Assembly (NCBI GenBank): GCA_030762175.1
Contig: CM060831.1
Span: 143,851,001-143,915,000 of the forward strand
Direction: 5' to 3'
Source: Metallyticus violacea
Taxonomy: Eukaryota; Arthropoda; Insecta; Mantodea; Metallyticidae
DNA length: 64,000 nt
The notes under the pieces were generated by a model. It worked only from the letters and a program-made list of their open reading frames with translations, was not told where the DNA came from and made no database searches. Shown here one piece after another: positions 55,351-64,000 of this stretch; the stretch's first letter is position 1; each line of letters starts with the position of its first letter. Both the position numbers and the translations under genes were made by a program.

Positions 55351-58081
55351 ATGAAATACAGGAATTTCCTACGCAGACGCCGGCAATGTATTGCCGCTAA
55401 GGAGCATCATTTTCACATTGTTATTATTGCTTATAATTATCAGTTTTAAGTATAGTATAAGTTTATACTTTTAGTAAAAATATAAATACTAATACTGTAT
55501 TACTTATACCTAGGTATTGAGAAAGGCATATGGATCTGCCAACAGCAAAATACTGAAAATAAATAAAGGTTGACCACGTCATAAATGAGTGAAAAAACTG
55601 TAAAATGTGATTTAGTAAAATAATGCTGTCAATGCAGTGTACAACATAAAAGTCAGTTTATTACTTCATTACTTCAAATGAATAACTGATTTTTGTACAA
55701 TTGGTATTATTTTATGAACTATAAAACAATGATTTCAAAATTTAATTGTTTTCATTAAAAAAAAAGCAAAGTTCCTACTAAAATTATAAAAACAAAAGAC
55801 CTGATGAAAAAAGGTCATTAGATTTCTGAGACTTTGTTAGGTCGCTGTTGCATAGACGGCCAATGCGTGTAGAACTTGCCGCACCAGGAACCGTGCTGCC
55901 GAGTCACGTGACCGCTATTTGACAGCTAATAGACAAGCACGAACAAGGCAGGTGCCCCCTGCTCCCCCTTCTTCCCGAGGGATATTACGCACCACTCTCA
56001 TCCACTTCGCACTGAGAGCCCGAACACCCAAAACTCCAAGGAACAAGATGTTTCCTAGAGCAGAACACGATGCTATCTGTTCAGCTGTAAGTCTGGAGAT
56101 ATTCGGACAAGTAACTTTGTTTTAAAACGCTGTAATTGTCATCTATTTGTAAGTAAGAAGGGATTTATATTTTAATTGTGTTAAATAAAATACCGGTTCT
56201 AATTAAGTATAGAATATTTCTCATATATGATTACGTATTTTAGTTTCATGAAAAATATTGTGAACAAAGTAAGTAAAATACACTGACATGAAATGTAACA
56301 TTTTCAAAGGACATTTAAATTGTAACAGATGCCCGAAATGTGGAACAATTAAGGACAATCAATATCCTAGTCTAATCACGAAGACTGCCGGCTGTATTTT
56401 GCACAGGGTCAGCACTAATATCAACGTTATCAAATTTCTAATTCTTCCTTTTAGATCTTGAACACCGTTTGGTTTATTACGAAATAAGCTGAAATAAATA
56501 TTTACATAGGAAGAAATCTAGTGGATTGAGATCAAATTATCTGGATGTCCTTCTCCAATCAATTTATCAGAGAATGCTTCGTTTCAAGAAATATATTCGT
56601 ACCTACTATAATGAGGAGGACTACCATCTTGCTGAAACCCGATGTTTTCTTAAAATATACTAAATGCGTATGTAAGCTGGAGTGATATTATTAAGCATAA
56701 GCAGTATATATTTATCGGAGTTTAAACACTTGTATGAAAATTGATGAAATGTTATTTTATTATTTCATAAATGGGGTTTCAAAGACCTATCTTAACTTAT
56801 GGACACACATTTAATAGTCATTTAACAATCGCAGATACGCGCTTCTATTATTTTTCTGCCTAAATATTACATAAACTTTATGGAAGAATAATTTTACATA
56901 AACTTTATGGAAGAATAACAGAAAAACGTACTTATTAATAATAAAGCATAAACGGAACTGTCATCTTATCAAGAATACAAATTACTGACAAAACTCTCAG
57001 GCAAGAAACCTATTGGGTAAATCTCCTGTCAGTTGTTGTAGGTGTAACGCCTATATGGAGAGAGTTCATAAAATCTTACTGTCTGTTCTATTACAATGTT
57101 GGTGACGTTTCCAAACATGGAAAAGTTCTTGATGGTTTTGTTTAATTACTTCAGTACTAATTTTCCTACAACAAAAATAAGAATAGGAGATACTTGTAAA
57201 CGCATCTTGTAAATTATATTTGGTTACTATGACGTAGAAGCGAGGCAATAGCAGAATATAGCTCTGCACGCACTGACCACAATGTCATAGATTTCCGCCA
57301 TTTGTAAATACAAATTTTGTTTATGCATTTTTATTGACACACTACAGGCCTTAAGTTTACATGATGTCATAACTGGAACGTGCAGAAATGAATATTAAAA
57401 TTTATATGAAAAATGTGTTATGTCTATAGCCATGTACAGCTCACTTTTAACAATCCCAGAACATTATCATGGGTTGTTTTTTCAAGTCAAATGTTTCTTA
57501 TGTTGACTAATTTATCCAAAAGAAACGAAACTCTATTAATTTTGCTTGCTGTGGCAGCCTAAGCTATTCTTAAAGAAAAAAGTAAAACATTTATTTACAA
57601 CTAATGGCACACGCATCTACTGATGAACAAAATTACAATTAAATAACGGAAAATTAATTTTTACTATAATGACAAAATATAATTAGCATAAAATTGTGGA
57701 TATTCTGTAAAAGTAAACTTAATTCGTCTACTTGAAGTTGAGATTATTGATAACACTGGGCAACAATGAAAATGTTTCGGGCTTAAAAATAGTGAATTTA
57801 CATGTATTTCCATCTGCTGAATTCAAAAATCACCATAAAAATGATAGATTAGCTCTTGTTTTGAAGATAAAGTGACATTTCATTTTTAGAGTGAAGATTT
57901 TAAATTTGGGGGAATTTTTTTGGGGAGTTGGCACACCTGTCAAATAACAAAACACAAATGCTCTTCAGCTGTTTGTAAGTCATAAACATAGATACTGTTG
58001 CTGTGACTGTGAATTACATGTAGTTTTTTCTAAACAAAATTTCTGGTTCGCGAGTGCTTTTTTAGTGTAAAATTTGTAAAA
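55351..58081. other. No recognised gene
   Basis: Mostly AT-rich. A GC-richer block at 55850-56060 is open on the plus strand but unrecognised. 56866-56917 has a 25-base tandem duplication (TTACATAAACTTTATGGAAG). Nothing else stands out. Confidence 0.5.
56866..56917. repeat. 25-base tandem duplication
   Basis: TTACATAAACTTTATGGAAG plus AATA occurs twice, nearly identical, so the duplication is recent or conserved. Confidence 0.92.
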
Positions 58082-58579
58082 ATGCCACGAAAATGTGTAA
58101 ATATCATGAATAACTTTTGTTATATTTGCGGTGAAATAACATTTTCCTCACAGAAACGCAATCTGACGCCTCTTGTAAAGACTGCCAAGCCTCTTGTGGA
58201 CCCAAAAGACGTTCTTCTTCCACCCCTGCATATCAAGCTGGGTTTGTTGAAAAACTTTGTCAAAGCTATGAACCGAGAAGGACGGGCCTTTAAGTACATC
58301 GAAGAGAAATTTTCGAAATTAAATGATGCAAAAGTTAAGGAAGGCATTTTTGTCGGACCACAAATAAGAGAACTTGTAAAGGATCCTGCATTTGACCAAG
58401 TTTTGGAGGGAAAAGAAAAGGAAGCTTGGGAAGCCTTCAAGGGTGTTGTTCATGGATTTTTAGGCAACAAAAGATATGACAACTACAAGCATTTGGTGAC
58501 AGTTGGAAAACGGTTATTATTGGGAGTTCCACTGTTGGTCGCCAATTTGCAGCGGGTTATTATAGTCGTTCCAATGTAG
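58082..58579 (+). pseudogene. Truncated, internally deleted copy of an uncharacterised repeated arthropod gene family
   Basis: A 165-codon open frame. Residues 1-36 carry MPRKCVNIMNNFCYICGE (with C13 and C16 as a possible CxxC metal ligand pair) and match, from memory, the start of a large uncharacterised protein found in many copies in arthropod genomes. Residues 37-139 (PLVDPKDVLLPPLHIKLGLL onward, with VGPQIREL and GNKRYDNYKHLV) match a segment that lies several hundred residues later in the full-length protein. Everything between is missing, and the join keeps the frame. Residues 140-165 do not look like the family, so the C-terminus is replaced by other sequence. The start ATG is in a good context (AAAAATGCC). 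It could be a transcribed relic, but full function is unlikely. Whether the family is itself a mobile element is unknown to me. Confidence 0.78.
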
Positions 58580-59600
58580 GGGGGATTGATGGGTGTGTTC
58601 TCCGGGTAAATTTGGACTGTTTTTAACGACTTGAAAGTCGTTAGGGGGGGAAGGAGATTGTTCACTCTATTAATAAGTCCGGCACTGTTTGAACATTTAC
58701 TTTATTTAATAACTTGGCAGGTTACTTCCTGACGGCTCGTAGCTGACCCCACTACACACTTAGACTGACTTTAGAAAATGATTTACACTGCCCTCAACTG
58801 AACTTTAGAAATGATCTAGACTGATTACTTTCGGATGACTCGTATATTTCTGACTCCGTATATTTCTTTCGCGTCTCTCGTATGATGTCCCTGTTTCTCT
58901 TGAATATCTGAATCTCAATCTGCGAAGGTCTGAATGTGCGAGAGAATGTCTCCGCGAATGTCTGAATGTATGACTATGTGTCTACTGAGTGCCTGAATGT
59001 TTACTGAGTGCGAATGCCCCTCTGACTTCTGTACTCTAGTTTTTCTACTACATCGCCACGCCTTTCGCTAAATTAAATTCCCTCGTATTTTATCTATTTC
59101 TGTGCTATATGTTCATCATTGGCTATCCTAAAATTATTTATTTGTATCTAAGTTCTCCTGATTCGTTAACTTTTATCCGAAGACCATTGGCTAGAATTAT
59201 TCTTTCCCCCCTGATCTAACGTCTTCCCACGAACTTGAATTTTCCCAGAACAAGCTGTCATAAATTTCGGCCCTTTCCTTACATTCTGATTTCTATTGAT
59301 AATCTTTTGCCTTCCTTAGTTTGTAGATTCCTAAATGTTCCTAGAGATTAAGCACGTGTGGATGGGCTGTTTTTTCGGCTTTCCTGTAATAAAACATTTT
59401 CGTCTCCGTTCTGACATTTTCATTTTCTCTTAAATTATTGCTACCTCTGACTTTGTTAAATACTGTCCCGTTACGGCCACATGTTTCTCTTATTGTCAAC
59501 TCCTAAGTATTTCCCGGGTAGAAGGTTCGTGACCTAACAAAAGATAGTTTACCCTTTCTTCAGCCTTGTCTAAGGAGCGGTCAGTGAGTGGAGTCAGGTA
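58580..59600. other. Noncoding sequence with degenerate TCTGAATG motifs
   Basis: Directly after the broken gene copy. At 58880-59030 the motif TCTGAATG/CTGAATGT recurs at least five times in degenerate form. GTGAC occurs at 58496-58500 and again at 59529-59533, which could be a 5-bp target-site duplication around a roughly 1 kb insertion such as a solo LTR, but the ends do not read TG...CA and the gene does not resume after it. Unassigned. Confidence 0.3.
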
Positions 59601-61436
59601 TACATATTCGTCTCTTTCTCACATATTTTACACAAAATGTATACAAAACTCTTTTGTAAGTTACAAGTTACAAATTATTTCTATTTTTGTTCTACCTATC
59701 TTTAAATGATTTTCTTATACATATACATAACAATTATTCTTCTCAAATATAATGCCTTTATAAATATAACTCTGCAGCCTTTTAATTAAATTAATAAAGG
59801 CAGCCATATTTCCGGCTTCACAGTGCTCCTGCAAAAATACCGTAACCTTGGATGCAACATGTCCCTTAAGATCCATTTTCTCCACTCCCACCTAGACTTT
59901 TTCCCTCCTAGTTGTGGAGCTGTTAGTGATGAACATGGGGAGAGATTTCTGTTATGGAACAAAGATATCAGGGCCGTTGGAATGAAGTAATGCTTGCGGA
60001 TTACTGTTGGTCTTTGTATAAGGATTCTGCGGAACTCCATCACAAGAGGCAAGCTAAAAGACGATGAAGTCAATAGGCCACCACATGACTCTCTTCAGAC
60101 ACAACTATCTGCGAAGTATTTTTCCAGCAATTTAGAACTCTTAGCATGTGATTATCAGTTAAAAAAATCAAATGCACTTTCATTGTTGTTAGCATGTATG
60201 TAATTAAAATGTATCCTTTTCTCTCAATCCGTTAATATGTAATACTTTCACCTTGTGTTTATCATAGAAACTAGAGCTAATAAAATTTTTTCATTGTCAT
60301 ATTTGTTTTTCCCAACACAAAATTAGTAGGAATTGCCTCATGAAGTGCTCGAAACATTCAAAAATTATTTTTTTGTTGCCCAGTGTAATTAGACCTATGA
60401 TGCTTCTGGTTGCTGGAACTAATTCTCAACTGTTAAATGCTCGGTCTCTACCCAAAAGACGTTCCTGTTGCACCGGTGCGCAGTGGGCAGTTAATTCACG
60501 CTGGTCATTCAAAACGGTAGCGCAGTGATACTTTACGGCCGTTATGAGAATATTTACAGCAATTCTTGGGGTCAAAAGCCTCGACTTTTCGACCTTGCCC
60601 TTTCTGTTTTCCCCTTAACCCCGAGGGTGCTGTACATTTAAGTTCCCCACCCACCGGTCAGTTCCGCGGTTTAGCCCCTGGGATTCCCCAACGGCTTTCA
60701 TTAGAAAAGAAGTCGGCCATGACCTCTGCGAGCATATTGTGAATTCTTACAGCTTTCCGGCCCTTAATGGCCTGTGCTAACAAGCTGAGCGGGCAGTAGG
60801 ATGGCTAGGGACCAATTATTTCATGTTCGTTCCTCTCAAAAGTGGAGAACCTCTGGCGGAAAGAGTTGTTCGTAAGGAATAGCGAAATAATTCCTAAAGT
60901 GAAGTTTTCTTTCGCACATGAAAGCCGCTTTACACCAAGACAGTTTTATTGGATAGACATCATAAAGAGTTACCTACCCTTTCTTTCAGAACAAATACCA
61001 GAATTTATGAGTAGTTTATAGTGGCATAAAACTGTAAGCTAGAGAATTAATGAGATTTCCAAGTTTACCAACTTGCAGTAGCAAAAAGAGGGAATGATTT
61101 ATGGTTTTGGGAACCTTTACTGCCAAGGGGATCAGCGGAAGATTGTTGTTGTGTGTTTTTTAAAAGAAAGTAAGAATTTAACAAAAGTAATTGAACAATT
61201 AATAATCAATTTGAATGCAAATGGCATATACAACGAAAAGCTGAACAAATTAAGTTTATGTATTGCACATGAAACAATTAAGTATTGCATGAAGAAATTA
61301 CAATGTTAAACAAAGAATAAAAATATTGACAACAAGCTTTTAAAACCTTTTAAAACATTTAAATAAATTGCACTTGTCTTCTTGCGATAGAAGAACTCTA
61401 GTAGTTCGAAATATAGCTATTACAAGTGTGACTTTC

Positions 61437-61438
<2 letters not shown>
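59601..61438. other. No recognised gene
   Basis: AT-rich up to 60300, GC-richer at 60400-60900 (no frame of note), then AT-rich. Confidence 0.45.

Positions 61439-61474
<36 letters not shown>
61439..61474. repeat. (AT)n microsatellite
   Basis: Clean AT run. Confidence 0.97.
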
Positions 61475-61480
<6 letters not shown>

Positions 61481-61807
61481 AAAATAAAGTAACACTGTTA
61501 ACAATGTAAGAAATTAACAGTAATTATAATAGTACAAAAGGATAAAACACTAAGAAAAAGTCAAACTTGAGATCGCTATATTTTGGACTCGTGGAGTCCT
61601 TCTATGGCAAGAAGACAAGTCTCTTCATTGTATTAGATGTATTAAATAATAAAGTCTATTTAAAAACACAGAGAAAGTAAGAAATAAAATTAAAAGAATA
61701 ATAGATAAATAGTAAAGAAGTCAAAAGCAAAATACACAAAAGCAAATTAATCTTAATAAGCAAAGTTAAAAGCAACACCAGAGGTGCAAACAATATATAT
61801 ATATATA
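61475..61807. other. AT-rich spacer
   Basis: A-rich sequence with no feature; ends with a short AT run at 61794-61807. Confidence 0.5.
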
Positions 61808-62095
61808 ATACTGGTACCACTGGAGCGTATTTGAAAAATTAAACAGAGAGGTTACTTCTTTTTCCCATCAAACCCGAACGAGGTCGATAGCTTTTTAGGG
61901 ACGTTAAAAACCTTTAGCGCAATTTATTTAAATGCTGTTATAAAAATACGGTTCCATTAAACTATATATATTTTTTTAATATTGGTACCACTGAAGCGTG
62001 ATTGAAAAATTAAACAGAGAGGTTACTTCTTCTTCAGCGAAGTTTACTTACATGCTGTTATAAAAAACATGGTTTCATTAAACTATACATATTGC
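61808..62095. repeat. Local tandem duplication
   Basis: Copy 1 at about 61808-61976 and copy 2 at about 61977-62095 share TGGTACCACTGGAGCGT / TGGTACCACTGAAGCGT, ATTAAACAGAGAGGTTACTT and ATGCTGTTATAAAAA with GGTTYCATTAAACTATA. Copy 1 has about 50 extra bases (CCCATCAAACCCGAACGAGG onward) or copy 2 has lost them. Confidence 0.88.
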
Positions 62096-62162
62096 CTTAC
62101 ATACTTATAGGTTATCTTACATAACTTTTACACCAATGCTCGTTAAAAATTCTCTAAAAATA

Positions 62163-62225
62163 TAAAAGAACTGAATCCGCGAACTTCGGGTTCAGCGCAA
62201 AGCGCGTTGCCCCTAGACCACCAAG
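62163..62225 (-). other. tRNA-like sequence (Pro-like head, possible SINE or pseudogene)
   Basis: The minus strand reads TTGGTGGTCTAGGGGCAACG, very like the D-arm region and A box of proline tRNA, followed by CGAAGTTCGCGGATTCAG where a B box would be. The B box and acceptor stem are imperfect, so it is not a functional tRNA. AT-rich sequence follows. It lies beside the tandem duplication. Confidence 0.5.
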
Positions 62226-63073
62226 AACTGTGTATATACCGTAAGGCACATTTAAAACCTTTCATTCACTGTAGCGATGCGAACTAGGGGCGCCGCAAAA
62301 CTTCACCATTTCAAAACTTGGGCACTACAAATAACACAAATTAACGTCGAACCTTTGTGTAGAAATTACTGGAAGCGTCCGACACACAAACTACCAATTT
62401 ACACCTCTCAGTTTTTCTGCACTAATGGATCTAATTTCTGTTTGAACTAATGTAATGACATAGGGCCTTAAGTTAAAATTTTTTCTTGCTGGACTTGCAG
62501 ACTCTCAAAAATCCTATCTACTCTGCTAGATGCCCCGGATATTTTGGAGGGCTACGTTTCAAGGAAGCTGCCCATTTCGTCAAGTGTTTCTTCTGTGATG
62601 TTTTTCTTTTTACAATCAGTCACAGAATCTGCTTGATTAACTTACTTATAAATCTCTCTCTCTCTTTTAATTAACTGGGCGGTTAGTACACTTAGGTCTA
62701 AATGTTTGTCGTTTTAATATACAATTTCTTGTCCATTATGTAAGTCTTCAAAGGGTATACACTATGCAGTGAATACATCACCATTGCACAACACAACACA
62801 CTACAGCACTAACCCAAATGACGCCTGATACAGGTCGAGACAGATTGCAGATACGCCGAAACTAGATGGAGGGGAATGTCGGCGATGGCGGGTGGATGGG
62901 GGTTTGAGCCTATAAGCAGGCGATTTGCGATAAGACATTTAAATGTGCTTCACTGTAATATGTAGATTCATTTTATTTTGGTCTAAGGTTGACATCCTTA
63001 TTTTTAAAATTTCCCGCTTCTCAAACAGGTTGGTCACTTAAAGTATAAACGTTTTGAACCGATACTTGATAAT
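62226..63073. other. No recognised gene
   Basis: Mixed composition with a GC-richer patch at about 62820-62920; no recognised feature. Confidence 0.4.
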
Positions 63074-63114
63074 TTTGTTTAACGCCTGTTTTTACTACTG
63101 AGGCACCACAGGTG
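63074..63114 (-). mobile_element. SINE family 1, 3'-end fragment (copy g)
   Basis: AACGCCTGTTTTTACTACTG then AGGCACCACAGGTGGT equals the last ~40 bases of SINE family 1 in reverse. A 3'-end fragment of this kind is what a strongly 5'-truncated insertion leaves. Confidence 0.8.
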
Positions 63115-63369
63115 GTTGTTGGATAAAGTAACAAAGGCTACATGTATTTGAAAGTAAGTTTCGAAGAGTTAACACAGACTCGTCTCTTCTAGTGTATTGT
63201 GCAACTGTTGAACACTGCAATTTTGAGTTTTACTGATCACCGAGCAGTTTGTAGTGCAGTTACCTGTTAAGAGGTTTGGGTAATATGCTCAAGTCGGTAG
63301 CAGTTTGTTTAATCCTCATGTTTTACTAACGTGTGAACAAAAATATAAGACCACATCTCTCACTTCTAC
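63115..63369. other. Short spacer
   Basis: Nothing recognisable. Confidence 0.4.
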
Positions 63370-63740
63370 TTCACCAGCATTTTTTAAACTGCAAAGCCTC
63401 CCATAACGGCTTGTCCATCCTTACGAGGGACTGGAATCTGCCTATAAATTTCCGGGACTGAGTGACGATAATGAATACCTGGCGCCTCTATCGCGCCCTG
63501 AAGATGGATGGCTTCGGACACGCCCTGCCGAGCGCCTCGTGCCCCTGACATTGCGGCTTCCAGCACGTGATAAATCGACCGCCCACCTTGCCCCTTCCTG
63601 ATCTTCCGCTAATGTTTTTCTTTCCTTGCTTTGCCCGAACTCTGTCCTTCTGACTTCTTAATCCAACCACCGAAACGGGAAAGATGTAGGGCAAGGACCA
63701 CGACGGCGGCGCCCATTTTTCTTCCTGTCAAACTCTGGGG
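63370..63740 (-). other. GC-rich block, unrecognised
   Basis: A sharply GC- and CpG-richer block against AT-rich flanks. Two minus-strand frames overlap in it (63384-63566 and 63488-63694). A third minus-strand start near 63714 reads MGAAVVVLALHLSRFGGW, hydrophobic like a signal peptide, but stops after about 45 codons. This could be a promoter or first-exon CpG island of a host gene running leftward, or a fragment of a repeat. No family is recognised. Confidence 0.3.
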
Positions 63741-64000
63741 GAAAAACTAAAGTCCTAAATCTATCCGTGGAATTCCAAAGTCTACCCTACTTCCAAGACT
63801 TTGCGCTTGCAAGCCATAAACGGTGCAGTAACAATCTGCCTGGCGGGGTGGAGAGCCCACCGTTATGGCCATAGTGGAAATTGCCAAAGCGGGAAGCGTC
63901 CAGAATAGAGAACAAGTGTGTGAAGATTATTTACACTTTATTCATAACTAAGTTTAGACATTTATTAGTGTCTGTAAACGCCCATTTGAATCTTTATTGC
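63741..64000. other. Window end, no recognised gene
   Basis: CCGTTATGGCCATAGTGG near 63860 resembles GGTTATGGCCACACTGG near 42083, a short shared sequence that may mark another repeat. Confidence 0.35.

Noticed and set aside
58496..59533. Solo LTR bracketed by GTGAC
   Set aside because: The ends do not read TG...CA, no primer-binding site is visible, and the interrupted gene does not resume on the far side.
1..64000. CRISPR array, rRNA genes, bacterial operons or prophage
   Set aside because: No regularly spaced short repeats with unique spacers, no rRNA-like conserved blocks, and gene density and composition are those of insect nuclear DNA.

Overview
This window looks like noncoding, repeat-dominated DNA from an insect nuclear genome. 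It is AT-rich, has long AT, AAT and GAT microsatellites, and carries insect-type tRNA-derived SINEs and many decayed Tc1/mariner-superfamily transposases. The SINE central domain, the mix of mariner types and the absence of compact genes would suit a large polyneopteran genome such as a cockroach or termite, but that assignment is from memory and weak. I found no intact host gene, rRNA, functional tRNA, CRISPR array or bacterial-type operon.

Layout. 1-3300 is AT-rich spacer with microsatellites. About 3305-5640 holds a ~1.75 kb noncoding element with a central array of ~142 bp tandem units, invaded by two SINEs. A second copy in the opposite orientation lies at about 47690-49430. 7-13 kb is a transposon graveyard (DDE transposase, mariner, two SINE families, DDE head). 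16.8-24 kb has a DDE pseudogene, two mariner remnants, two SINEs and a 1.1 kb terminal-inverted-repeat element (19458-20574), whose partner is inverted at 32264-33155. 27259-28088 is a large near-palindrome with ~350 bp arms. 31.1-32.2 kb is a mariner relic. 38.7 kb, 42.4-43.7 kb and 45.3-46.0 kb contain transposase and reverse-transcriptase fragments, and 44467-45063 is a second large inverted repeat. Two related long-TIR MITE-like elements sit at 39908-40368 and 50673-51231. 53.6-55.4 kb has two more DDE transposase remnants. 58082-58579 is the only clearly recognisable non-transposase coding relic: a copy of an uncharacterised repeated arthropod gene family with an internal deletion and a replaced tail. 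61-63 kb has a local tandem duplication, a tRNA-like sequence and a SINE fragment. A GC-rich block closes the window.

Nothing here forms a pathway. The story is one of layered insertions: SINEs sit inside older elements with readable target-site duplications, so relative ages can be ordered. The best candidates for something undescribed are the minisatellite-bearing element pair, whose architecture resembles non-autonomous Helentron/DINE-like elements, and the two long inverted repeats, which could fold as RNA hairpins if transcribed. All alignments were made by eye; boundaries given as approximate are uncertain by tens of bases.
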